A stretch of DNA of 11,530 bases. Origin: Ichthyophonus hoferi. Taxonomy: Eukaryota > Opisthokonta > Ichthyosporea > Ichthyophonida > Ichthyophonidae. The stretch is taken from NCBI GenBank assembly GCA_002751075.1, contig NAOQ01001149.1:1-11530 (forward strand), written 5' to 3'. The notes below the pieces were generated by a model. It did not search any database. It saw only the letters and a list, made by a program, of their open reading frames with translations, and was not told the DNA's origin. Positions 1 through 8,457 of this stretch are shown piece by piece; position 1 is the stretch's first letter; every line of letters starts with the position of its first letter. Both the position numbers and the translations under genes were made by a program.

Positions 1-4
1 ATAT

Positions 5-51
5 GCATACATACATACATATATACATACATACATACATACATACATACA

Positions 52-83
<32 letters not shown>

Positions 84-113
84 CATACGCACACATACAT
101 ACATATATACATA
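5..113. repeat. (ATAC)n microsatellite in VPS52 intron 6
   Basis: A tetranucleotide array of ACAT/ATAC units is perfect from about 26 to 80, with interrupted units on both sides (ATAT and ACGC variants). In the VPS52 transcript it reads (GUAU)n. It lies about 215 bases beyond the exon 6 donor. Confidence 0.97.
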
Positions 114-327
114 TTATCAACAAAACAAAAGGGATAATTGCAATAGAAAGATAATAGTGGACAAGGTAATAGAGTGCGATAAAAAATAAAACCAATATTG
201 CATAATAAAAAAGGCAATAAATACGAAACAATCATAGTTTATGTATAGGACATGACAGCAATTGGGTTATCTAACTAGGTTTAGTTGTACAAGTTCTAAA
301 GGAACTGCATCATTGGTGGAACCTTAC

Positions 328-478
328 TTTAATTTTTAATTTTTCCAATTCTGGTTGTACCTCCTCAATACAGTGAAGTTCCGACTTTCCTTTCTGCTTC
401 TTAACAAAGTTAATCTTTTGATTAAGTGCAGTGAGGTATGTGACGTATGCCTCGCTCACGTCTGAAGTGGTGATATGC
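328..478 (-). CDS. VPS52: VPS52 exon 6 (last exon in window)
   Basis: The exon completes the split Glu codon and encodes 50 residues, HITTSDVSEAYVTYL through VQPELEKLKIK. The acceptor is tatacacag and the donor GTAAGG, phase 0. The ending matches VPS52 homologues just before the conserved (A)V(S/T)KIREFI block, which should start the next exon, outside the window. No candidate for that exon lies in 1-327. The exon sits between two complementary microsatellites. Confidence 0.94.
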
Positions 479-3400
479 CTGTGTATAAAGGGCAATAGGA
501 CAATAGTGTGAACACGCATTTTAAAGGCGGACTCTTATTGGTAAGGATATTAATATGAAACTGATAAGATAGAGCAGATAGAAAAACACAAATAAAAATG
601 GAGTGTAGGATAGATGTATATATACGAGATGTCGTATTCTTATCAGAGGGTGGTACATGTCCATTACACGTGATGATAGTATAAGATATATGTATATGTA
701 TGTATGGATGTATGTATGTATGTATGTATGTATGTATGTATGTGTGTAGATATGCATGTTGGTTTGTCCAAAACGCAAACCACAAACACACTACAGAGAA
801 CCAGTTATCAACAGATGGATTGATAATAAGATAAAAGTATACTAAGTAGTGCATATATGACAATATTACAGTCAACAGCAATTTAAAAGAGGTACAGAAA
901 CTACATAAACGGGGGGAGAAAAAAAAAGAGATTAATTACTACCACCGTGAGAAAAGAGAGGTGAATAATAAGCGTCCTGTAGTCAATAGTCATATATATG
1001 TATGATACCCAGCCAACCATCCCCTTGTAGGTGGATGACATACTCGACCATGTCGGGAGGAATCATCACTTCGTTCACCACTCGACTGAGCTTGGTATGT
1101 ACCTCCTGCAAGAGGGATCCAACCAACCAGGTGGCAGGCTGTCAAAACGCTGTATGTGCCAACCAGTCAAAATGACTCTACCTATATTAAATTAATTAAA
1201 TTAATTGATATATCAATTTTTTATCATTATTTAACAATATTTTTCAAAAATCTTGTTGGATAGTAGCTACCTTTAAAACTAACATCGATACTACACAGAC
1301 TTTACAATACTCTACCTATACTAACCAATAACAGTCTTATGTTTTCTCATGTAATAATTTAGTAAACAAATATTATTGGATAGTGTTATCCTTTAAAACC
1401 AACATTTACACCATACTATACAGACTCTACAGTTAAAATATTGTATCGTTGACTTCACTCTTTGTCTTTCTTTATGGTTTCCTAATAAGCCACTGTCAGT
1501 GTTAGAGCACATATGAATACATGTTTCCGGCATTGTCTCTCCTACCTTCATTACAGTCCTATTGACTCTTATAATATATAATGCACACTACATTATAATC
1601 TCTCTTTAATACATAAAAAGACCATGATTCAAACCCAAACCATTACATGGAATCAGGTCCCTATCATCATTAAACTTATCATTATTATTACTATCAGGTA
1701 TAGCGTTTTTTATAAAGAAAGAGGCAAATAGGCGAGAAGACGATACGAAAGAAAAGATAAAGGAACCAATAGCATTAAATGATATAATTAGAATTAGATA
1801 ATTTGGCCTATTAAATGATATCATTAAAATCAGGTAATTAGGCTCCTTAAATGATATGATTAGAATTAGGTAATTAGGCTTATTAAATAATATAATTGGA
1901 ATTGGGTAATCAAGCTTATTAAATGATATAATTATAATTAGGTAATTAGGCTTATTAAATGATATAATTATAATTAGGTACACAACCACAACTATACATA
2001 GCAGACGAGACAAACCCAACATCTAGCAGGATACACATAACTGTAGACTGGAGACCCCAACTCAAACCCAACCAATATAATACTAAGGCTATGTTCCTCA
2101 CCTCACCTCATACACCCCTCTACCTCCTCTACAACCCACCTTTCTATTCCGTAATTTCTTATTCATGGACAAGCTCTGTTCCTGTAGTGACTGAATCTCA
2201 TTTGAAATACTACCAAGGTCGGTCTGGAATACCCCTAACATCTTCTCCATACCCAGCAACAGATCATCACATGTACGTATCTCAGTATGCAGGGCTGCAA
2301 TATTGTTACTCTCTCGTAAGTAATCATTAATAGAAGCTGCTTCCGCCACTCTTAACTGTTCCTCGACCTCCTGTGCATAACGACGAAGATCTACACCCTA
2401 GAGGGAGAGGGAAAGCATGGTTATGAATAGTTAGCGCGAGATAAATAGATATATAGATAGCACTAGAGATAGTAATTAAGAGAGAAGGTAGATAAATATA
2501 TTCATCTCTCTAGGATTGCCATGAACCAAGAATAATAAAACACGGGTTAGAGGGTGTGGTAAGAGTAAGAGAAGGTGAAGAAAGGAGAGATGGACTGGTA
2601 ATTAATAAAGGCAGAAGGGAGGTGGGATATATTAAAACAACAGAATATTATTTTGATGGCTGTTCAATAGGAAAAGTAGGGAATAAATTAGGTAAGATAT
2701 TTATAAATTTCCTACGCTAATAGCTCAATATATTCTTTATTTAATGCTCATTATTTAGTTCTATGTTACCCTACCCTACACGTTTGCGCGCAACCAATAT
2801 TAAGTCTGCCTTACTATGGGAATATCTAGATAAAATCCTCCTCCTTAATGTTCGTGTAGAATACCACTGTATACATTAACACATACAATGTACATACTCT
2901 CCCTTCTCTTACTAAGTCGTTTATAGCCTTACCTTTTCTAGTGCCTGCTTGACTAGCTCGTCCTCCAGATTCTCTTGTATATGCTCTGAGAGAGAAGAAA
3001 TCAAAAAGAAAGAAAGAATAAATATAACGGAACTAAAAAGGATAATAAGGGTTCAATAATAAAACCGTATATATCTATGTGACATGTAATTATTAGCATA
3101 GCACTATTGGACACTTTAAAACTTTGAATAGTGAACGTCACAACATGGATAGATGGCAGACTGACAATAATAACTCTGAAAGAGAAATTAACTAAGTCAT
3201 TATATTATATGGAGTGTAATGGGTTGGTTGTTTAGAAGATTAGTTGTACAGTAAAATACAAGGAGTACCAAATGATTAATACAGCATAAAAAGAAAAGCA
3301 GGTAAGAATATATATAAACGGATAATACACATACACACACACAAATATATATATTCAATAGCTTGTATGAAAATGGTACATAAACATACCATCGACTTCA

Positions 3401-4289
3401 TCAAAGCTTATATCTTCAGTGGTAATATCAAGGTTTTCAAAATCCAAATCCATTACATCCTGTGTATGATTCCTGTCACTGCACTCTCCTCTACCTCTTT
3501 CATACTGATAACCTTCTTTCTCACTCCCATAGGCCACGAAGGCAACACACAGATAAAAAATGGTTATCATGTGTATATGTATATAAATCAAAGAAATAAA
3601 ATCATAAATGCAAGTATTTATGCAGGTATGAATCTTTCCTTTCAAATGGATCAACATTTTATTTCTTCCCCAGGGTCATATTACATTTCTCCGCTAAAAT
3701 ATATATACATGTAGAAAACTTTTTAAAATCAATAGGTGTTCTTTAGGATGGAAACTTAGGAGTATTAACAGTATAAACAGGATTTTGGTAGGATTTGGTA
3801 GCTGAAGGTATGAGCGATGAGTTGTAGTATTAGGCATAAAACAATAAATAGGTGACTATTGAAAAACGGAGGGCAGTGGTTGGGAAGATCTAATAAAGGC
3901 TTTTTATACCTGAAGGTACAAATAGTGCTGAATTAAGAAAGAAAAGAAAAACTGAAAACATACAAGACAATGAAAAATAAGACAATGGGGATTGCAATTT
4001 AAAAAGAGAAAGGAAGTGGTATATTTTGTTTCTGTGTTAATAAGTGTATATATAGATACGGTGAGTGTGCCTACACCTGGGCAACGGAGCAAATAAAGTT
4101 ATGAAAGATTATTTACTAATATAAATACTGTGTGTATATTATTAATATGTTATATTGCCATGTATTGTGGTGCCATATGCGATGATAGTAATGTTCTGAC
4201 TGGGCTAACCCTCTAACCTCTAAGAGGATGTCTACAGTTTGTCCAGTCTTCTGTAGGGGCTCATTGCCAGTCTCTTTTTCTACCTCCAT
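328..4289 (-). CDS. VPS52: VPS52, N-terminal part (six exons, gene continues beyond the left edge)
   Basis: VPS52 is a subunit of the GARP and EARP complexes, which tether endosome-derived vesicles at the trans-Golgi network and recycling endosomes. Its N-terminal helices assemble with VPS51, VPS53 and VPS54 or VPS50. Coding exons on the minus strand are 4289-4218, 3459-3390, 2985-2933, 2397-2140, 1105-1044 and 478-328: 666 nt or 222 codons, with every splice phase consistent. The joined product is collinear with human VPS52 (recalled from memory): DLDFENLDITTED matches the human LGELDITSDEF segment, then HIQENLEDELVKQALEK, GVDLRRYAQEVEEQL, NDYLRESNNIAALH, EIQSLQEQSLSMN and VQPELEKLKIK follow in order. 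The family is usually about 700 residues, so roughly the first third is present. The region is charged and heptad-like, as expected for the coiled-coil half. No in-frame stop or frameshift is seen. Identification is very secure; the start codon and first exon are less so. Confidence 0.94.
689..747. repeat. (ATGT)n microsatellite in VPS52 intron 5
   Basis: A tetranucleotide array on the plus strand, perfect from about 709 to 742 and imperfect before and after. It is the reverse complement of the array at 5-113. In the VPS52 transcript it reads (CAUA)n and lies about 210 bases upstream of exon 6. Confidence 0.96.
1044..1105 (-). CDS. VPS52: VPS52 exon 5
   Basis: This 62-nt exon encodes EVHTKLSRVVNEVMIPPDMV and two bases of a Glu codon. 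It aligns with human AVRGKLGELVDGLVVPSALV directly after the LRNR motif ending exon 4. The acceptor is ctcttgcag. The GTATGT donor was chosen over later GT sites because only it keeps the frame into exon 6 and preserves the alignment. Confidence 0.93.
1174..1440. repeat. Diverged ~120-136 bp tandem duplication in VPS52 intron 4
   Basis: Two neighbouring segments share the same landmarks in the same order: actctacctata (about 1175 and 1310), ttggatagt (about 1257 and 1376), ctttaaaac (about 1271 and 1391) and cagact(t/c)tac (about 1297 and 1421). The spacing falls from about 136 to about 120, so indels have occurred. The first copy contains a perfect 16-base palindrome, aattgatatatcaatt, at 1203-1218. 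No terminal repeats or coding capacity are seen. Confidence 0.6.
1775..1979. repeat. 36-bp minisatellite, six copies, in VPS52 intron 4
   Basis: Copies begin with ttaaat at 1775, 1811, 1847, 1883, 1919 and 1955, exactly 36 bases apart each time. The last copy is incomplete. The unit contains ttaaatgatat and, in most copies, ggtaattaggct. Copies 5 and 6 are identical over their shared first 26 bases, and copies 1, 2 and 4 are the most diverged. On the minus strand the array is open in one frame and reads as a 12-residue repeat of the form NYLI.IISFNKP. Confidence 0.95.
2140..2397 (-). CDS. VPS52: VPS52 exon 4
   Basis: The longest exon, 86 codons, from GVDLRRYAQEVEEQL to KKLRNRK, phase 0 at both ends. 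It carries the best conserved part of the VPS52 N-terminus (RESNNIAALH, FQTDLGSISNEI, LQEQSLSMN). The acceptor is ccctctag and the donor GTGGGT. Read-through into the intron meets a stop after about 13 codons. Confidence 0.97.
2933..2985 (-). CDS. VPS52: VPS52 exon 3
   Basis: This 53-nt exon encodes HIQENLEDELVKQALEK, nearly identical to human HIQANLEDELVKEAL. It enters in phase 1 (completing a Glu codon) and leaves in phase 0. The acceptor is ctctcag and the donor GTAAGG. It is too short to be seen by ORF length and was found from homology. Confidence 0.95.
3390..3459 (-). CDS. VPS52: VPS52 exon 2
   Basis: The exon encodes DVMDLDFENLDITTED followed by ISFDEVD, and its last base starts the next codon (phase 1). 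The acceptor is cacag and the donor is GTATGT. LDIT..(D/E)..DEVD is the conserved acidic N-terminal block of VPS52. The frame is open further upstream on the minus strand, but that part (tyrosine- and arginine-rich) has no resemblance to VPS52. Confidence 0.88.
4218..4289 (-). CDS. VPS52: VPS52 exon 1 (start codon exon)
   Basis: This exon encodes 24 residues, MEVEKETGNEPLQ through DILLE, and ends in phase 0 at a GTTAGA donor. It is acidic and poorly conserved, as is the N-terminus of animal VPS52. The start has an A at -3 and G at +4 (gaaATGG). Upstream on the same strand, a T-rich tract ending in ttttag at about 4315 could be a 3' splice site, so the exon may begin there, after a 5'-UTR intron. 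The exon is inferred from the phase-0 match to exon 2 and the open frame, not from strong homology. The alternative is initiation at the ATG in exon 2 (3453-3451). Confidence 0.65.
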
Positions 4290-5175
4290 TTCTGTCTACC
4301 CGCTCCAAGCTCTAAAAGAACCTAGGGTAAATAAGAAATAATAAAATGAAATAAAAGGCTTAATAGTTGTTAACGGTGGCTGTCTTTATTCATACACAAT
4401 ACGCTATATAATTTCTACCCTAATATATTATAATTATAAAATTATTAGGTTTGGGAGCCTCGGTTGTTTATTTTTTTATATGTATGACTTCAGCAACAAT
4501 CCCAATAACAAATAAATTTTATATGGTTAAATTTGGTTTAATGAAAGGTTTCTATTTGTTGCTATAAAATAATAAATTTAAAATAATTATTTTCTTTTTG
4601 CCTCGGGTTTGTTAGACTGCTTGGAACGTTGTGAATTAAACCTATATAGTGGATATACTCCGTTAATTTTTTTCGTGGACGCCCCTCAATATAAACGACA
4701 AAATTAATACTCTATAAAAATGTATAAAACAAATAAAAAGGCATAATTAATTGGGTTGTGTTTTAGCCGCTCCATACCCAATCTTGAAAAATGAAATTTT
4801 AGGCTAGAGAATTCTCTGGAATTGGACGATGTTTATAATAATGAAACACAAATTTATTGGCATTTGTATATTAATAGTAATAGTAAAAAAATGCCTTTAT
4901 TATGTTATTTTTTATGAAAAGCTAAATTGAGAACCCTAAATACAGTACAATTGAGAGCTTCATCTCATCTTCCCAATTTTTAAAACATAAAAAGTAATTT
5001 AATGTAGCCCTTTAATTGGTTATTTTAAAGATATTAGCTGTTTTAGATTGCTAATAGTAAATAAAGATGACACCTTTTCCTAATTTCTATGTTCTTAATA
5101 TTTGGGAAAAACTTGGTTAATATATTAATCTTTTATCCGAATGGTTTGAATGCTTCCGAAGCGTCAAGCTACGAA
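4290..5175. promoter_or_regulatory. Head-to-head spacer between VPS52 and the next gene
   Basis: This very AT-rich stretch separates the VPS52 start on the minus strand from the tentative start of the plus-strand gene, so it must hold both promoters if the two starts are right. No convincing TATA box or initiator could be singled out against the AT-rich background. It includes a perfect 12-base palindrome, agagaattctct (4806-4817), and the open stretch at 4565-4711, described separately. Function is inferred from position only. Confidence 0.4.
4565..4711 (-). other. Unassigned 49-codon open stretch with an AT-hook-like motif
   Basis: The minus-strand frame is open between two stops. It includes VVYIEGRPRKKLTEYIHYIG and ends in NNYFKFIIL, with no ATG. 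Its first codon follows directly on a T-rich tract ending in tag (ttttatag), which would serve as a 3' splice site. A weak donor (GTTTAA) occurs after the YIHYI codons. GRPRK resembles the core of an AT-hook, a minor-groove DNA-binding motif, but five residues are little evidence. It could be an upstream exon of VPS52, an exon of another minus-strand transcript, an old transposon fragment, or chance. Confidence 0.25.
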
Positions 5176-5226
5176 ATGGCTTGTACCTTAGATAATAGAA
5201 ATGAGAAAAGTCGTGTTGTACTGATG
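5176..5226 (+). CDS. Tentative exon 1 of the unrecognised plus-strand gene
   Basis: This encodes MACTLDNRNEKSRVVLM, ending in phase 0 at ATG|GTATGG, which fits the phase-0 acceptor of the next exon. The start has G at -3 and G at +4. The same frame is open upstream to another ATG at 5089 through a coding-like stretch (NASEASSYEM), so the true start may be earlier or this may be an internal exon. There is no homology support. Confidence 0.4.
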
Positions 5227-7663
5227 GTATGGCAATCTAGCATGAACTAAATAAATATATTACAGTTCCCACAAGTTTTCAGACTACGTATGCAATAGTA
5301 ATTGCTAATAATATTAAATGATTATAGCTATATGATTATAGCTATATTAAAATATTTCTAAATTATTTCAATATTACTTTGCTAACATATATTAAGCCTC
5401 ACAACTTCGGGTGACAAAAAGACTGAAACAAAAATTTGAAAGACAGCTTTACAAGTGTTATTCTTACTTTACCTTTAGTTTAGTGACCAGCTTTCTCCCT
5501 ATTGCATCTTTACATCTTACTCCCATTCTATTAAACGAATACAATGTCTATCTCCATTATACTATTATGCTATGATGCCAGCTGTCCTTGCTAATTGCCC
5601 TTTCTTTGGGCTTTCACAATGACTCCTCTTTACTAATTTTCCTCTGCCAATACATATATATATATATTGTCAACAGGACCCCCCCGATCCTCTAGTTTGG
5701 GAGGATTATATATTTAATTATATGGACATGCCAGATCACATATATCAGGGTAAAGATTCCATACGTTGCAGTTCAGATCATTCAGATATATACAGGGAAT
5801 AAAGTGAAAGCATACAAAAAATTTGCTTTTACCTTTATCACTTCACGTTTTTTCTTTCTTGGTCTTTTCTATGCCATCATCTCTATAAAATAATCTTCCT
5901 TCACCTAAATAACCCAACTTTGCTCGATAATCTTAATTTGTATATAGATATATTATGCAGCTTACTTATATTCTCTATATTTACTCGTTTTATTTCTATG
6001 TTTAGTCTTTTTATTCCAATTCTTTCCTTTTTTCTTTCCTCTATCCCATACAGATACCTATAATTTTATTTTTAATCTCTTGTCTCATATTGCTATCGCT
6101 TCCTACTTTATTTTACATTTTCTATAATCATTTTCACTTTTTTCATCTCACTTTCTTTTGTTTTTGTTTTTTTTTAAAAAAACATAAAAATTGCTTTTGA
6201 AGTTTACATATTTTTCTTTTAGTTTTACCTCCTCTTTCTATTTATTTCTTTTTGGGAGTGCCTGATGTTTCTCACCCTTTTACTAACTCGATTATAAACA
6301 AGCGCAATTATAGACATATATATGCTATGGAAAACTGAAAATCGACTTTTTAGAGGGCAATATAAATATATGGTTTTATTATCTATTGATGGGCCCTTAT
6401 ATGTTCCCACTCATTTTATTACTTCTCTGCCTTTCTTTTCTTCTTCTCAATCTCATCCTCTCTCTTCCAGGCCGTACACCCCAGCCATCATTTCAAGATC
6501 CAACTGGTCCCTGTATATCGCCAACGGCAGAGATTTGTGCACTTCGACGATCCGGCACTGAAGATAGACACTCCGCTTTGCAAGAATATACTAGAGTAAG
6601 AAACCGTGTAATGGATGAGGCAACTCTGGCCCCTAGATATAGACATTCAACTGGCCAAGCGAACACAAGAAGAAGGGGTTATGTATATGTACAGGATGAT
6701 CTATTGACCCCTCATCGACAGTACAATGATTCGAGCTCCTCATCTTTAACCATGCAGCATAAAAATAAAAAAAAGATTCCAACCATGGATGAGGATCCAA
6801 ATCTGTGGGAAGTGATAGAACTCAGAAAGGAGGTGGGTTATGTCTTTTTTAAAAAAGCAGTTTAACATCACTACATACCCATACATTCTCATTATGAAAG
6901 AATATGTATATAAATAAGCAAGTATATGCGTATAGATATAGGCATTCATGTCTGTAGCATTACCTTATTGTTTGTTTTCATATTGCACGCACCACAAATT
7001 TTTGTTGGCATTTTATATCGTATATACTGCATACTAACCCTCTAGAATGATCAATATGATCATGCATCGTATCTAATAAGAACTAAAGTTCCTTTTAAGT
7101 TGTAGACCTAAATGAGGTTATCTGGTTGATATCGATAACTACTATAACATGGAATAATGGCAACGACATTAGAGATGGCAGCTGTATATCATAATGATAG
7201 TACTATGACTTCACAAAGGGTAATGTGCGTTACGTCATAATAAGATTAAGAGCTTAACCCACATGACTTTTCCTAACCAACCAATCGAGATGTGATTTCT
7301 AAAAGACGTTTTAATTGGAGAGCTATATGCTTATATCTTATACGCTATAACTAGTTTGCTGTGATTAGTGTAGGAGGGATACGGCATGTATATATGTATC
7401 TCTATCTATATTCAGCCCTCCTTGTTCCCTCATCCTTCTAATCTATCATATTTACTGCTCCCAATTGACAATTCATGCATGTTCCTGTCACTCACATACA
7501 GTTCTTTAATCTTATTTATTCTTCCTGTTAGGTTCTCAGGATGAGACACACTGTGAAGGTATTATATGAAAGAGCTCAACAGAGAGCCAAACAGAGAAAC
7601 TGGGGAATATTGGCAACGCAAATCGTTGTAGTTCTTTGTATAGTAGAATACTGTGGTATTTAG
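5176..7663 (+). CDS. Unrecognised protein, at least four exons, coiled-coil-like C-terminus
   Basis: The proposed exons are 5176-5226 (tentative), 5677-5749, 6471-6832 and 7532-7663, giving 205 residues. Exons 2 to 4 join in phases 1 and 0 at good borders (caacag..GTAAAG, cttccag..GTGGGT, ctgttag). Residues 1-42 are acidic and aromatic (DPPDPLVWEDYIFNYMD). Residues 43-150 are polar and probably disordered, rich in R, S, T and Q (RYRHSTGQANTRRRGY, SSSSS, HKNKKK). A charged helix follows (LWEVIELRKEVLRMRH, LYERAQQRAKQRNW), ending in a hydrophobic stretch (WGILATQIVVVLCIVEYCGI) before TAG. If real, that ending could be a tail anchor, but it may be intron read-through, since GT sites lie within it. 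I do not recognise the family. The T/C-rich sense-strand introns support the orientation. Existence of a gene is likely; its ends are not settled. Confidence 0.6.
5319..5346. repeat. Perfect 14-bp tandem duplication
   Basis: The unit tgattatagctata occurs twice back to back (5319-5332 and 5333-5346), in the intron after the tentative exon 1. Confidence 0.95.
5677..5749 (+). CDS. Exon 2 of the unrecognised plus-strand gene
   Basis: The exon encodes DPPDPLVWEDYIFNYMDMPD then HIYQ plus one base, with two tryptophan/tyrosine clusters and high acidity. The acceptor is ttgtcaacag and the donor GTAAAG. It includes a run of seven C residues (5679-5685). An (AT)n run at about 5654-5668 takes the place of the usual pyrimidine tract. 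The phase-1 end matches the two-base start of exon 3. Confidence 0.65.
5750..6470 (+). other. Intron, strongly T/C-rich on the plus strand
   Basis: From about 5820 to 6470 the plus strand is dominated by T and C, ending in the exon 3 acceptor. No further exon was seen. This strand bias agrees with plus-strand transcription. Confidence 0.6.
6471..6832 (+). CDS. Exon 3 of the unrecognised plus-strand gene
   Basis: A 362-nt exon completes a Gly codon and encodes 120 residues from RTPQPSFQDPTG to LWEVIELRKE. A strong T/C tract ends in ctcttccag, and the donor is GTGGGT in phase 0. A second reading frame is also open for the first ~120 bases (SHHFKIQLVPVYRQRQRF) up to a GTAAGA at 6596. The chosen frame is preferred because it is open throughout and matches both neighbouring exons. 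Confidence 0.7.
6833..7531 (+). other. Intron without visible features
   Basis: AT-rich DNA with no supported exon. A CRE-like ttacgtcat occurs at about 7230 but is isolated. Open frames here on the minus strand are shadows. Confidence 0.5.
7532..7663 (+). CDS. Exon 4 of the unrecognised plus-strand gene (3' border uncertain)
   Basis: Following a T-rich tract and ctgttag, the frame continues the helix with VLRMRHTVKVLYERAQ and QRAKQRNWGILATQIV and then reaches TAG. GT sites at 7625, 7628 and 7640 (all phase 0) could end the exon earlier. A phase-0 acceptor at 7790 would then add 13 residues (VKDVLEYLDVSYG) before TGA at 7830-7832. Confidence 0.6.
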   Translation, partial: VLRMRHTVKVLYERAQQRAKQRNWGILATQIVVVLCIVEYCGI

Positions 7664-7790
7664 CTATGACAACACTTAAGAGAATAGACTATGCCTATGA
7701 AGGTATTAATCTGATAAAGAATGTTTCAAAGTGTAGTGACTCGTTCATTTTTCATTGTCATTTTATCAAATTATCTCGATTGGTGTCTAG

Positions 7791-7832
7791 GTCAAGGATG
7801 TCCTTGAATATCTTGACGTTTCTTACGGCTGA
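7791..7832 (+). CDS. Alternative terminal exon of the plus-strand gene
   Basis: A long T/C-rich stretch ends in gtgtctag, followed in phase 0 by VKDVLEYLDVSYG and a stop, which would extend the charged helix of exon 4. A GTGAGT donor motif starts just after, at 7835, so the segment could instead be an internal exon read in another phase. This is an inference from splice signals only. Confidence 0.3.
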   Translation, partial: VKDVLEYLDVSYG

Positions 7833-7839
7833 AAGTGAG

Positions 7840-8457
7840 TAGCTTAAGTAATTAAATTTGAATCCTTGTGTGTACTAATTCTTGCTTAATTGGCAAGCAC
7901 CTTTATGTATACTTATGTATAGCACTGCTCCTTGCTCGGTCCTAGTTGTAGGCCTGGTTTACCCTCTATAGCATTTAAGGAATACGTACAGATCCGCGTG
8001 TGGGAAGAAAGTCTGCAGTATACGTAACAATAGGTTTTATACATTGACTGCTTTGTAGTACTCTTATGAATTGCTTATGTTAATTCGCATACATATATAC
8101 ACATTCAAAATACTTAAAATATGTAAAATACACTTTGAAAGAACAAACAAATATAGCTAAAAACAGGGTAACTCAGTTCTTTGGCGAAAATTTGTTTTTG
8201 CGGATATTAATTAAATCCAAATGATTTATCAGATGTGAGAGATTATATAGCCTTTTTGGATATATATACATGCATATAGCCTTTTAATTTGTAGCATTTC
8301 AATATAAATAGGGATCATAAATACATGTTAATCGATTTGTGCCTTGATTGGTGGGCAATGTCACATCCACATTATATTAATATCACTGGCTAATCATAAT
8401 AAATACCCTGCTGTGAAGAAACCAATAATATATATATATATATATATATAAATATGA
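7840..8457. other. AT-rich stretch, no supported gene
   Basis: The only coding-like patch is at about 7980-8020 on the plus strand (EYVQIRVWEESLQ, preceded by tttaag and followed by GTATAC). It is too short and its borders too weak to call an exon. Confidence 0.4.
8428..8450. repeat. (TA)n microsatellite
   Basis: About eleven uninterrupted TA units. Confidence 0.97.

Noticed and set aside
456-881. 141-codon minus-strand frame with YIHTYIHTYIHT repeats
   Set aside because: It is the translation of the tetranucleotide microsatellite and lies mostly in VPS52 intron 5. Only the microsatellite is real.
3355-3657. 100-codon minus-strand frame around VPS52 exon 2
   Set aside because: Only 3390-3459 resembles VPS52. 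The rest is intron read in frame, with good splice borders at both ends of the exon.
3367-3714. 115-codon plus-strand frame
   Set aside because: It lies antisense to VPS52 exon 2, with hydrophobic AT-rich composition and no family resemblance.
3904-4092. 62-codon minus-strand frame rich in Phe, Leu and Cys
   Set aside because: It is T/C-rich sense-strand sequence of VPS52 intron 1. A donor-like CAG|GTGTAG occurs just upstream, but no exon boundaries frame a conserved product.
4803-4930. Hydrophobic plus-strand frame (MFIIMKHKFIGICIL...)
   Set aside because: It is typical of random AT-rich sequence, with no splice support and no start context.
6322-6561. Overlapping plus-strand frame across exon 3 of the unknown gene
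   Set aside because: It starts in the pyrimidine tract and stops within the exon, and does not match the phase of either neighbour.
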